A stretch of DNA of 64,000 nucleotides, from positions 4,720,001 through 4,784,000 of the forward strand of contig JAZGTN010000119.1 in assembly GCA_037783415.1 (NCBI GenBank), in the 5' to 3' direction. This stretch comes from Leptasterias polaris (lineage: Eukaryota; Echinodermata; Asteroidea; Forcipulatida; Asteriidae). The notes beneath the pieces were generated by a model. It was not told the origin of the DNA, did not search any database, and worked only from the letters and a program-made list of their open reading frames with translations. The position numbers and the translations under genes were made by a program. This document shows, one piece after another, positions 22,601 to 32,702 of this stretch; position 1 is the stretch's first letter; each line of letters opens with the position of its first letter.

Positions 22601-22809
22601 AGCCTAACTCCATCATGCTTCCACTTTATTTGGTCACATCTCCAGTCTTGGTTACAGCTGGGATTATTTGCCCAAGAAAACAAGAAGACGTCACCCCCCT
22701 TTGGATGAACAGGTGGTTCGGTAATGGCCTTTGACATATCAGGATTTAAAAGCAGGTTTTCAACTTCTTTGTTTTGCAAGCCCATATGTCGTTTCATGTA
22801 GGGAGCCAT
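19657..22809 (-). CDS. MULE-type transposase fused to SWIM finger, Ulp1-like protease and PHD finger
   Basis: Single open frame. The first ATG is at 22809 (MAPYMKRH) and gives 1,050 residues; the frame is open upstream to a TAA near 22849, with a TTG four codons before the ATG. Numbering here counts from that TTG. A DDE core is visible: SYDTTF (D260), VIITDREKA (D325, followed by the CWNH motif near 346-349) and NASESFN (E441), the pattern of MULE transposases, which cut and rejoin DNA. A SWIM zinc finger follows (C580-x-C582, C588-x-H590). A low-complexity Ser/Pro linker with a basic patch (KKNKRQKKRSGRKKPR) spans about 616-720. Residues 815-925 fit a C48/Ulp1 cysteine protease with H825-W826, D842, Q887 and C893 (DDCGVF), all residues needed for activity. 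Residues 998-1048 form a C4HC3 PHD finger (C998, C1004, C1016, C1019, H1024, C1027, C1045, C1048, with W1043). No stop or frameshift is present, so it may be intact. I infer it is the transposase of the surrounding inverted-repeat element. Confidence 0.88.
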   Translation of the reverse strand: MAPYMKRHMGLQNKEVENLLLNPDMSKAITEPPVHPKGGDVFLFSWANNPSCNQDWRCDQIKWKHDGVRLYPNKEDARLRKLYHSCSNATGATFKRHAFHLVRGPSALVLIQYLGNEKAAYENENNPHGNAKRHPTRPHVRTCPSVLNKVAEDAEIRNPHTIYKNLTSTHVPSESVPVLHPKDTAQVRNKVKFEKEKKRLSHDEMFNVYQLDEQLDDFICHFTILPELVVCVGLPEMLEELCKLGKSEDTLVLSYDTTFNLGDFYVSALTMRHTLFVSDPVLPVAIMVHDKKLEGNHRQFLKVLSAKCPQLRKYKPVIITDREKAITNAFQTEWPWARQVFCWNHFLADIKYWLKKHGGKTGDCQAYRKHVKELLMCTTQNEYHEVRDRLKVQWSQAFLDYFLLELEPAILSSAGRWVLERLNIYTSDSGITTNASESFNAVLKRVVDRKEVALDNMVLILFYLQKFYYNEILRGFCCLGNFRLKSNHANFKRSVSETVFPYMLSNPDNVVQAVMDAKVMAPKETSSNSDSRSQLSLAQMVIQNKKITCIAEKSVFLVQGSKGTYYSVTLFPAEFCPCLSKGTCYHIIACRLAVGMPPGVRGKNHVNLSTLKKNKRQKKRSGRKKPRVDDLDITCAPDSIQATMAEDTWNMSEGSPPSSPIIPSSSFDENFTPVVTSTPNSTNVPFVQNNSERVSSPNDQFQSDRIGPKTDTPWTICPFKLEKVKRGASVICVVGPFHVNLTDLASLLPACWLTEAVILAFLEKCNLQQTDESAVKFLVADSHVFAAWEKGEVEFVMKWSLVHRVFEKDVWLCPLLVRGNHWILVVLVRKLRQLIIVDSMHGDNFLSAAQFLDMYQALVTATYGKSFDISDWCVYSPIDTPYQGNGDDCGVFVCAAAHAIIRGKYGCYSQSDMPRMRDWIADTLLNDDSPLYDTWTRRSVRVSFRKMPKIEVPTPELSCADKLKICRQPPRGNDTMSYLTSIKTGLIEATWSTCYIGDACLKPSKPRKMLFCEGCLDWLHVECISHSGMAKKSVDESHWMCEKCSVNSNL

Positions 22810-22859
22810 TTCAAAGATCAATAATCGTGAGACAAAGAGCTTTCTTTGCGAGTGTTATG

Positions 22860-23112
22860 AGCTACCTCAGACAATGTTTCAAAACACACTTAACAAGCTC
22901 TTGTATTTTGGGTAGGGTTGCGCAGATACGCGTAGTTTTGGTAGAGCTACTACACGCAAAGACAGGTGCAAGTAAACTAAATGGTGTATCGAAAAAAGAG
23001 TTGACCTTTTTGTTTACAGTTAGCCTATGATACAGTGTAAAGAATAGGAGGCAGAGCTATGAATAAAAATCTTCTCTGAAGATTAAAGACAAATCAGACT
23101 TTTAATCTTAAG
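22860..23112. other. Upstream flank of the transposase gene
   Basis: Non-coding; the transposase promoter or 5' exons would be here or further right. I cannot identify a core promoter with confidence. Confidence 0.3.
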
Positions 23113-24090
23113 GCAACTCTCTTGGAATACTGCAAATCAACTTGATGCAGTATTTTATAACAAAAAGGAGGTACAAAATATACTCATGTTATATGAGTAG
23201 TTATAAGAACAAACCTCTAAGATAAACAGGCTTATACTTGCTTCAGTATACTGCAAATCACTTGTTGCAGTATTCTATAACAAAAAGTAGGTACAAAATA
23301 CACTCTTACTAAAAGAGTAGTTATAAGAAGAAACCTCTTAAGATAAACAGGCTTATACTCGCTCCGGTATACTGCAAATCAACTTGTTGCAGTGTTTTAA
23401 AAAAAAATAAAAAATTTAATAACAAAATGAAGATACAAAATATACTCGTTTTATATGAGTAGTTAGGCTTATACTCGCTCCGGGATACTGCAAATCAACT
23501 TGTGGCAGTATTATTTATAACAAAAACAATATTTAATAACAAAATGAAGATACAAAATATACTCGTTTTATATGAGTAGTAAGGCTTATACTCGCTCCGG
23601 TATACTGCAAATCAACTTGTTGCAGTATTTATAACAAAAACAATATTTAATAACAAAATAAAGATACAAAATATACTCGTTTTATATGAGTAGTAAGGCT
23701 TATACTCGCTCCGGTATACTGCAAATCAACTTGTTGCAGTGTTTATAAAAAAATATATATTTAATAACAAAATAAAGATACAAAATATACTCGTTTTATA
23801 TGAGTAGTAAGGCTTATACTCGCTCCGGTATACTGCAAATGAACTTGTTGCAGTGTTTATAAAAAAATATATATTTAATAACAAAATAAAGATACAAAAT
23901 ATACTCGTTTTATATGAGTAGTAAGGCTTATACTCGCTCCGGTATACTGCAAATCAACTTGTTGCAGTATTTATAACAAAAACCATATTTAATAACAAAA
24001 TAAAGATACAAAATATACTCGTTTTATATGAGTAGTAAGGCTTATACTCGCTCCGGTATACTGCAAATCAACTTGTTGCAGTATTTTATA
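23113..24090. repeat. ~114-118-bp tandem array, about 9 units
   Basis: Each unit carries GGCTTATACTCGCTCCGGTA, TACTGCAAATCAACTTGTTG and ATACTCGTTTTATATGAGTA. The outer units (near 23113, 23231 and 24100) are more diverged than the central ones. It sits upstream of the transposase gene (about 300 bp to 1.3 kb from its ATG), so it could carry its regulatory sequence. Confidence 0.9.
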
Positions 24091-25160
24091 TCAAAAACAT
24101 AATTTATAACAAAAACAAGTTACACAAAATACTCTTGTTGTACGAGTAACTATATGAAAATATCTCAAGGACAAACGTTTAAACTCGGGCGATCAACGCA
24201 ATTCAACTTGTTGCTGGTATCAAAAACTATTAATTTTTTTAAATAAAAGACCCACAGTAAACTTCAGCCCAGTAAACCAAGATAGTTGTAATCTAGTTTC
24301 AGAACGAAAAGTATGTATAGTCGTATAGTCCCTCGTCAACCTTCAGAGACGTAATATAATTGAAGGTAAAACAACAAATGCAAACAAAGCTGTACTTTTA
24401 CGGAGGCGAATGGAAGTTTAGTTTATTTCCGACCACTTCAACCAAAAACACAACCGCTCTGGCTGCTTACAATAATGTCTGTTGTGTGTCGGCGTCCAAA
24501 GGGCTGTCTAAAATGCGAACCCAGATGATGCCTAAAAATAACCCTTTCATTATTGTGATACACTTGTATTACAGTTCTAATGTAATACATTTTGCTACTA
24601 AGTAATACAATTGGGGGGGGGGGGGGGGGGGTGGTTCGGGAGGAAACGCCACCAACGTTAAAATTAATCTCATTCGCCTCTTGTGACACCCGACAGTCAA
24701 CGCTCCATCACATTGTTCCCGTACCCGTACAAATACTGTGTGTATAGTTTGTGTACATAGGCCCTAAGTATTAACCGCTCTTCGCTATTTCCTGTTCAGC
24801 TATTTTTCTTTTCTGTTGCATTGTGTAAATTTTTGAGGACCCCGATGGAACTTATGCTTTTTTGGCTTGTCTTGGCTTTGTAATCAGTTTACTTGTTACA
24901 TTTTTTTTCTTTCTGTAGGCCTGTTGGATTGTGATGCTAAATAAATATTAAAAACTAAAACTCAAGTGCTCGTAAAAATGCATTACGTGAATTTCCACCT
25001 AAGAAAAAACTTTGAATTCTACTCATTTTATAAATATTGATTACTTTGAAGTTGACAATGTGACGATTGTGGAGAACATTGGAGGTAATGATTCTCACAA
25101 TATGCAATCTGTTTTGAATGAGTTTAGTGAATGGGCTATTCAAAAAAAAAAAAAATCAAT
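24091..25160. other. No confident gene; G-run and LINE-like 3' tail
   Basis: Contains a G-run at about 24614-24632. About 24770-24960 has a CCCGATGGAACTTATGC stretch followed by AATAAATATTAAA, resembling the 3' tail of a LINE or an mRNA end. No supported coding sequence. Confidence 0.4.
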
Positions 25161-25179
25161 CTAAATGTGGTACAATGAC

Positions 25180-25640
25180 TGTATGCTTTATGAAGAATAT
25201 CCCTTTAGCTACCTTCTCTAAACATTTCATCCACTGATCTCCAAACTGTCGATTGTGTTCAGATTATTGGCGTTTTAATTAGTTCTGACCTCAGATGTTG
25301 ATCACATTTTGTTAATGCTTAAACTATGGAAAAATATCCACTTATCCATTAAAGATTTATTAACAATTTATAAGGGTTACATGTACATACGACCGTTGAC
25401 AGAATATGCAGCTCCAGTATGGACTGCAGGGTTACTAAAATACTACAGCTCGTGTCCAAAAATGTGAGATTATTCAAAAGCGTGCTCTTGGAATTATTTT
25501 GGGATTGGGTTATGTAACTTACGATTATGCACTCTTATGCAGAGAGAATAGTGTGCATTATCAGTTTAGAAACAGTAAAAATCTTTCAGAAACTAAGTGC
25601 AAAACAAATAAATTCCAAAATAGTTCGAAACCTTGTCAGT
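25180..25640 (+). pseudogene. LINE reverse transcriptase C-terminal remnant
   Basis: Broken plus-strand frames encode MYIRPLTEYAAPVWTAG near 25384-25432 and then QKRALGIILGLGYVTY near 25476-25520 (with one shift), the C-terminal region of a non-LTR retrotransposon ORF2. A 3'-UTR-like stretch with repeated AATAAT ends near 25850. Heavily decayed. Confidence 0.65.
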
Positions 25641-26576
25641 ATTTTGAACCAAGTATAAATTTTACTTTTGAAAACTTGTGCCATGTTTTCATTTTCTGGG
25701 TGTATTTTTGTAAAATGTGTAAATCAATAACTATTTTTAAAGTAGTAATTTGATGTACATTGTATTGTTTTTAAGTTGTAAACTTTGTAGCAATTTAGCC
25801 CCCTGGCTACAAATACATTGTTTTAATAATCCAGAAATAATAATAAAATCTTCTGGAACAAACTCCCTGCCACAAGGCAAGTGATCCTCAGCCACAGCCC
25901 TATATACTGTTGGTGTTAAATAAGAGTAATGCTTAAAAGAGCACGAAAAAAGTTACTGTTTTTTATTCGTTTTCTCAAGAAAGACTTGGTTGATTTTTAT
26001 GATTCGAAGTTGCTTTTTTTAGTTTAACATTTAACACTTGTTCTCAATACTTCACACTATAAATAACTTGTGAAATTGTGTAGATATTTGTGTGGGTACA
26101 CTCATCACAAGCAGTGACACCCCAAGCCACCAATTCACGTCCCATTAACTTTTGATCAGGTAAGAAAGATCGTGTTGAAAACAGCCGTTTCCCAAACCGG
26201 TCAGCGCAAACCAGAGTTTGTCCATATAGGTGAACTGGGGTCTGGTTTTAGTGGGTGACTCACAATGAACACTGAGTGGTGGTTGTTTGCCAGATAAAAT
26301 ATCAATCATGATTTCATACTGAAAATTACATGTCATATCAAAATTATTCAAGTTTCTGGTCGTAAAACCTAAACGGACTCTGTATAAATATTAAGTGTTT
26401 CCTAATTAAAACGGAAAAGGGGTAATTTTTTTTTTTTTTTCACAAGAAAAACACGTGAATCCATAATCCTTAGATTCCAAATGAACCACATGTTATTAGC
26501 TTACTCTTCCTAGCTTATAAGTAACATGAAATATTGCATAATTATATTAAACTAATGATTTAACTTGGTATATTAT
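25641..26576. other. No recognisable gene
   Basis: AT-rich interior of the large element up to the right arm. Nothing supported beyond the LINE 3' tail and a short poly-T run at about 26428-26441. Confidence 0.4.
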
Positions 26577-28640
26577 TGAGGTCACGTACACGGTGTGGTG
26601 TACACAGAGAGCCCTCTAGAACGGGCTTTTAAAAAGACTTTCCGAAGTAAAGAACATGTTATTTTTTTGGATAGAAATAAGGTCACATATATGGAGAGTG
26701 CTGTGTGATTTTTGGATAATTTTCCGACGAAGAATAAACCTTTAAAAATGGACCTCCGGGTTGAACCATCTTGGCTAAATAATCATCTCTTTATGTATGG
26801 TGTGTGTAGCACACAAACCACGGTGTCATGTACACAGAGAGCCCTCCAGGACGGGCTTTTAAAAAGACGTATTTTAAGTAACTTTTCGAAGTAAAGAACA
26901 TGTTATTTTTTTGGATAGAAATAAGGTCACATATATGGAGAGTGCTGTGTGATTTTTGGATAATTTTTCGACGAAGAATAAACCTTTAAAAATGGACCTC
27001 CGGGTTGAACCATCTTGGCTAAATAATCATCTCTTTATGTATGGTGTGTGTAGCACACAAACCACGGTGTCATGTACACAGAGAGCCCTCCAGGACGGGC
27101 TTTTAAAAAGACGTGTTTTAAGTAACTTTCCGAAGTAAAGAACATGTTATTTTTTTGGATAGAAATAAGGTCACATATATGGAGAGTGCTGTGTGATTTT
27201 TGGATAATTTTCCGACGAGGAATAAACCTTTAAAAATGGACCTCCGGGTTGGACCATCTTGGCTAAATAATAATCTCTTTATGTATGGTGTGTGTAGCAC
27301 ACAAACCACGGTGTCATGTACACAGAGAGCCCTCCAGGACGGGCTTTTAAAAAGACGTGTTTTAAGTAACTTTCCGAAGTAAAGAACATGTTATTTTTTT
27401 GGATAGAAATAAGGTCACATATATGGAGAGTGCTGTGTGATTTTTGGATAATTTTCCGACGAAGAATAAACCTTTAAAAATGGACCTCCGGGTTGAACCA
27501 TTTTGGCTAAATAATCATCTCTTTATGTATGGTGTGTGTAGCACACAAACCACGGTGTGATGTACACAGAGAGCCCTCTAGGACGGGCTTTTAAAAAGAC
27601 GTGATTTAAGTAACTTTCCGAAGTAAAGAACATGTTATTTTTTTGGATAGAAATAAGGTCACATATATGGAGAGTGCTGTGTGATTTTTGGATAATTTTC
27701 CGACGAAGAATAAACCTTTAAAAATGGACCTCCGGGTTGAACCATCTTGGCTAAATAATCATCTCTTTATGTATGGTGTGTGTAGCACACAAACCACGGT
27801 GTCATGTACACAGAGAGCCCTCCAGGACGGGCTTTTAAAAAGACGTATTTTAAGTAACTTTTCGAAGTAAAGAACATGTTATTTTTTTGGATAGAAATAA
27901 GGTCACATATATGGAGAGTGCTGTGTGATTTTTGGATAATTTTTCGACGAAGAATAAACCTTTAAAAATGGACCTCCGGGTTGAACCATCTTGGCTAAAT
28001 AATCATCTCTTTATGTATGGTGTGTGTAGCACACAAACCACGGTGTCATGTACACAGAGAGCCCTCCAGGACGGGCTTTTAAAAAGACGTGTTTTAAGTA
28101 ACTTTCCGAAGTAAAGAACATGTTATTTTTTTGGATAGAAATAAGGTCACATATATGGAGAGTGCTGTGTGATTTTTGGATAATTTTCCGACGAGGAATA
28201 AACCTTTAAAAATGGACCTCCGGGTTGGACCATCTTGGCTAAATAATCATCTCTTTATGTATGGTGTGTGTAGCACACAAACCACGGTGTCATGTACACA
28301 GAGAGCCCTCCAGGACGGGCTTTTAAAAAGACGTGTTTTAAGTAACTTTCCGAAGTAAAGAACATGTTATTTTTTTGGATAGAAATAAGGTCACATATAT
28401 GGAGAGTGCTGTGTGATTTTTTGATAATTTTCCGACGAAGAATAAACCTTTAAAAATGGACCTCCGGGTTGAACCATCTTGGCTAAATAATCATCTCTTT
28501 ATGTTTGGTGTGTGTAGCACACAAACCACGGTGTCATGTACACAGAGAGCCCTCCAGGACGGGCTTTTAAAAAGACGTGTTTTAAGTAACTTTCCGAAGT
28601 AAAGAACATGTTATTTTTTGGATAGAAATAAGGTCACATA
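26577..28640. repeat. 244-bp tandem array, about 9 units, with a 976-bp super-period
   Basis: Conserved CACATATATGGAGAG anchors recur every 244 bp from about 26684 to 28634. Variant positions repeat every four units: the unit at 26712 matches that at 27688, 26956 matches 27932, and 27200 matches 28176. So a block of four units (976 bp) was duplicated. Counting from the outer ends, the same variant order is found in the left arm. Confidence 0.9.
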
Positions 28641-29310
28641 TATGGAGAGTGCTGTGTGATTTTTTGATAATTTTCCGACGAGGAATAAACCTTTAAAAAG
28701 GGACCTCCGGGTTGGACCATCTCGGCTAAATAATAATCACTTTTTGTATGTTGTTTACACCGACTTGTTGCCTGTTCCGTGAAGCCATTCTTTACCACCA
28801 AGTAAAATAGGGCCAACTTAAATGAATAAAAATCATCAAGTATCCACAAAAGTTGAAACACAGAACCCCCAGGTTGTGCTAAATTCTTATAATTACACAT
28901 CCTATTAATTGCACGATCCCCAAAACGTTAACATTCAAAAGATTCTATGCGGTTACAAATTATGATTATTAGCTTGGCGCATGAATTGTTGTCTATTGAG
29001 CGCCAGAGTGGTCTTCGTTTGCTTCCGCTTGAGGGCGTTTTGACATTGACTGTGTTCAAGTTGTATTGCACTACATTATAACACTGATACTATTCTTGTG
29101 TGACTGCAACTTGGGCTCTCCCGGAGACGTAATTTTCGCTAATTCTCCCCACCCATGGGGATAGAAGTTAATCCCCACCCCCATACTGCCAAAGAATCTC
29201 TAGAACGTCATTTGAAGTGAGTGAGTAGTTAGTTTTAATGACATATCACGTAATAAATGCAACCTCCGGGTACCTCCGGCTAGCTCCGACCTCCGACTTT
29301 TACCAACACC
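26577..29310. repeat. Right inverted arm of the large element
   Basis: Reverse-complementary to the left arm. It comprises a 244-bp array (26577-28640) and a unique tip (28641-29310) ending in the inverted copy of GGTGTTGGTAAAAGTCGG. It is about 0.4 kb longer than the left arm because it has more tandem units. Confidence 0.9.
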
Positions 29311-30050
29311 CTATAAATGGGGCTAATCTGAAAAGGGCCTACGGGGGAGCGTTTTCTTGTTTCATATTTCAAGTTGAGTACAAAAGTAATTTGACAAAAT
29401 AAAACTCTAATGATTCCTCAACTAACCTTTAATGCCTGAAGAAGAAAACTGGACGTCACTTCGCCTGCTATAGCCGGTAAATTCCAAACCCAAAGGCAAA
29501 CGTCAAACGTCACCAAACGTCGATGGTGGCCATTTTGTCCATTTGTAAAAAATCACAACAAGCCGTACCGAACGTCACAATTCTAGTAAGCGCTTAGAAA
29601 TGCCGACAAGGCACTATTCACTGCTTAAAAGTAAAGGCCTTACAGACGTCAGGGGACAAGACTGTGAATTGCTTGTGCGCGTGCGTACTACACGTTACTA
29701 GGCAATTTTCGCTTACTTACACACGGCGAGCATAATTTCGGTGCTTGCATGTACAGTAAGCGGCGAATGGCAATAACTCAGCAGTAAGCAGGGCCATGAA
29801 ATCCCTCAGTCAGTTTTTGATGAATGAAATAATTAGGTTAAAACTTTGAGTCATTGTTGTTTCATCAATCATGATTCATTGTTGATTCATCAATCTCGAC
29901 GAATTGATGACTTAAAAAGTAAAAGTAAAAATATAGCCCAATGTAGCCTAGTCTTGGTGCAAGACGTCCCTGTTCTGTATTTCCACGATCCGCCCCATTA
30001 CAAATTGCCGCCAATAGAGGGCGCTATCATTCCACGAACCCGCTATCGCC
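29311..30050. other. No recognisable gene
   Basis: Flank of the large element. A short direct repeat (TGATTCATTGTTGATTCATC) lies near 29870. No LINE continuation matching the one cut at 10747 is visible. Confidence 0.4.
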
Positions 30051-30211
30051 CTAGACTTGTTGACAAGTCGTTAATGATGGTCGCGGTGAGTGGAGTCGCG
30101 TGTAGTGCTGTAGCCTAATTTAAAAAAATGTTCTCGCGAGATCACTGCTCTCGCGCGAAGTTGCTGGCTGCCGACTCTTCGTCATTAACGACTTGTGAAA
30201 CCCGCCGGCGG
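30051..30211 (+). mobile_element. MITE-like element, copy A
   Basis: From CTAGACTTGTTGACAAGTCG to CGACTTGTGAAACCCGCCGG. Subterminal GACAAGTCGTTAATGA and TCATTAACGACTTGTG form about 15-bp inverted repeats, and the interior is rich in CTCGCG. A homologous copy lies in opposite orientation at 32281-32424. Confidence 0.65.
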
Positions 30212-30584
30212 TTCATATTCATTTATTCATGTACGAACGCAGTGTACATTACGGTTGCTGTAGCGACGATCATGAAGACGAGTCCATTTTATCTAAGGGT
30301 AGTAGTAATTTTAGTTACTGTAAATGTACTGAATGCTTGCGCTTGAGACATCTGTGGGTGTGTTTTGTGGGTGTTAACTCCTTCATTAATTTAGTAACTA
30401 AAGAAATAAAGTAAACTTATCTTAAAATTCATTATTATAATAATTGTTTAAGATGTGTGTTTTGCCTCATAAAAATAAATAATGCCTACCGTGAATAGTT
30501 ACTGATTGCTCCAATCATTTAACCCGATGTGTTCTACAGTGATTGTGTGTATTAAGTGTGTATAAACAACAGACACGGAAACCA
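30212..30584. other. No recognisable gene
   Basis: Short non-coding interval; nothing supported. Confidence 0.4.
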
Positions 30585-30715
30585 GTCAACTCGCCCCCCC
30601 TAGCAAAGTCGCCAATTTCAAAAAACACATGTACAAAGTCACCAACTACAAAGTCGCCCCAAGCAAAGTCGCCCCCTGACAACAAACTCGTCCCCTCTCA
30701 TAGTCGCCCCTCACA
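30585..30715. mobile_element. Half-element with AAAGTCGCCCC repeats
   Basis: Starts AACCAGTCAACTCGCCC and carries about six degenerate copies of AAAGTCGCCCC. The start matches the terminal repeat of the element at 39905-40316. The opposite end is not found. Confidence 0.55.
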
Positions 30716-30729
30716 AGGGAATTTAACAA

Positions 30730-31340
30730 ATTTGTGTGATTGGACTACAGGGCTTCGAAAGCTATCTTGAGGGAACAAAAGCTAGCTCTCTTAAGGGAAC
30801 GAAAGAGGAATTTTGGGGAACAAAATCTCATTGCGAAGGAACGGGAGCGTATATTAAGGGAACGAAAGCATATTTCGGACGAATGAACGTATATTTCTGG
30901 CAACTAATTCAAAGTCGTATTTTGATGAAACAAACGCTTGTTTTTAGGGAAAGAAACCTCCTTTCGGTGGGAAAAAATCTTATTTTTATTGAACGAAAGC
31001 ATATTTCGGACGAATGAAAGTATGTTTCGGGCAACTAATTCAAAGTCGTATTTTGATGAATCGAAAGCTTGTTTTCAGGGAAAGAAATCTCCTTTCGGTG
31101 GAAAAAATAATTTTTATTGAACGAAAGCATATTTAGAGCGAACAAAATCATATTTTGTGCGAACAAAATCATATTTCGAGGAAACGAATGCGTATCTTTC
31201 AGGGAACAAACGCGTATTTCTGGGTAACAAAATCGTATTTCGGGTGGAGAAGGCGTGTTCGAGGGAACAAAAACGTATTTTCTCGGAAAAATCTATTTTG
31301 CTACCTAGAAAAACACAACTTTGTTTACAAATTTAAAAAA
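30730..31340. repeat. Degenerate minisatellite with a 131-bp higher-order duplication
   Basis: Short ~24-27-bp units of the form GGGAACAAAATCGTATTTC repeat throughout. Within it, a block starting GAACGAAAGCATATTTCGG at about 30860 recurs at about 30990 and partly at 31118. Plus-strand open frames here are by-products of the repeat. Confidence 0.7.
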
Positions 31341-32280
31341 ATATAATTTTATGTGACAAAATTATATTTTGATTGAATTAAATAATATTTTGAGGAAACG
31401 AAATGACTTTGTTGGAATTTTGTGTGTCGAGAGTGGAAAAAGAAATTCAGAGTGAGAATATTTTTTTCACATTTTAATTTGTAATTTATTTTTCACCTGT
31501 TCCTTCAGGGGCTCTGGTTTTGTGTGTTGTTGTTGTTGTGTTTTTTTGGGGGGGCTCGTTTTTGTCTCACAAATTGTTTAACTTAATTGCACCGTCAATA
31601 TAAGAGTGGTTTTCCTATTTATTGACATAAATCTTATTTAATTTCCAAATCGGGGGAAAGGAACGTACACCGAACATTGAAACGTAACGATTTTAAAACA
31701 GCGGATTCGATCAGCGAGGTTTACCGACTAACAAACCCGCAATGACAAGGTAGTTGGTGGTCTGGCTCCCTACCCCTCCCACATGTTCATGAGCTTCCAG
31801 GTACAGCTATCTCTTGGCATGCTAGGGTAGGGGTTTCCGTCGTGCTGAGCCGGCCGGCCCCGCCGACAGAAACTCTGCGCGCCATGGCATGCAGCTGCAC
31901 GATTTGCCCGTGTGTTTTACGTCATGTCCCCACACGCTGTGCACTGTCAAACCATGGAGGTACCTCCATGGTCAAACACGCTCGGACTCTCTGAAATAAA
32001 ATCTTACGTTCGATTTTTTGTAATTATTTACAAGTTGTACCCATAATTTGAATACGTATTTTCTTGTGTCAAAATATTCATGAACACAATCACTCTCACC
32101 ACTCAGTGTTTGGTTTTGATCGTGCGTGCATGATCGATCAAAGCAACATAAAACTCCATCCAGTACAGGATTTGATGTTTAATATTCATCTACAGTTTGA
32201 ATATTCATAGATATAACGAAATTGACCAATCAGATGCGTCCGTACAAATTCGGCTGAAGTGCCCATAGGCCGTGCACAAA
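31341..32280. other. No recognisable gene; one perfect palindrome
   Basis: Non-coding. 31951-31972 is a perfect 22-bp palindrome (half-site ACCATGGAGGT). A CCAAT box occurs at about 32227. Confidence 0.45.
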
Positions 32281-32424
32281 CCGCCAGCGGGTTTCACAAG
32301 TCGGTAAATGTGACCAGTCTTGAGAGCAGTAATCTCGCACAGAGCAGCCCTCTCGCGGGATATTGCGAGAAAGCCGTTCCGCTATCACCGCGACAGACAT
32401 TTAACGACTTGTCCACAAGTCTAG
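32281..32424 (-). mobile_element. MITE-like element, copy B
   Basis: The reverse complement starts CTAGACTTGTGGACAAGTCG and ends ACTTGTGAAACCCGCTGGCGG, matching copy A at 30051-30211 with a diverged centre. The two copies form a widely spaced inverted pair. Confidence 0.65.
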
Positions 32425-32449
32425 CGGTGCAGGGGCAACCCAAGGCGAG

Positions 32450-32650
32450 GTAAAACCCATACCGGTGTTGGCAACAAACTGCCTGAGGAACTCGAGAAAC
32501 TCTCGGGGCCAAAGACGGAGAATGCCGTTGGGAAATAGGGCAAGGCGACCCAATTCCTGGCTCATGGCGGCTCTCAAACTGTAACTGTGCGTGAGCACGT
32601 TGATCTCGATCTCCCGCCCAAGGCAAGGCGGGGTTGATTTCTCTGCCACT
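32450..32650 (-). other. Possible CpG-rich first exon
   Basis: A minus-strand open stretch includes an internal ATG at about 32566 (MSQELGRLALFPNGILRLWP, then REFLEFLRQFVANTG) and could end at a GT near 32460. The sequence is GC-rich, unlike its surroundings, and looks more protein-like than random, but I recognise no family. It adjoins a MITE and a satellite, so it may be repeat-derived. Confidence 0.2.
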
Positions 32651-32702
32651 TCGCTCGACCCAAGGCGAGGTCAGAGCTATGGTGTTCTAAAGACGACAGA
32701 TG

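Larger units (their letters stand above)
10754..29310. mobile_element. 18.6-kb MULE-like element with 2.3-2.7-kb inverted arms
   Basis: The two ends are inverted copies beginning GGTGTTGGTAAAAGTCGG (10754; reverse complement ends at 29310). Each arm has a unique ~680-bp tip, apparently near identical in both arms, then a 244-bp tandem array. Between the arms is a transposase-protease-PHD gene (19657-22809) plus nested LINE fragments and arrays. MULE-superfamily elements typically have long inverted repeats and a 9-bp target duplication. Here the flanks (ATACTACAA left, CTATAAATG right) do not match, so the insertion is rearranged, old at the flank, or a composite. Assignment to MULE rests on the encoded DDE domain, not on a target duplication. 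Confidence 0.75.

Noticed and set aside
11705..28358. Recurring 60-codon frames starting MDNFPTKNKPLK
   Set aside because: Each sits in one 244-bp unit, and 244 is not divisible by three, so they cannot form a repeat protein. They have no start context or domain.
10745..29319. 9-bp target duplication of the large element
   Set aside because: The flanking nine bases differ at most positions; shifting the border by a few bases does not help.
30736..31346. Plus-strand frames with GTKAYF-like repeats
   Set aside because: They follow a degenerate minisatellite and break repeatedly.
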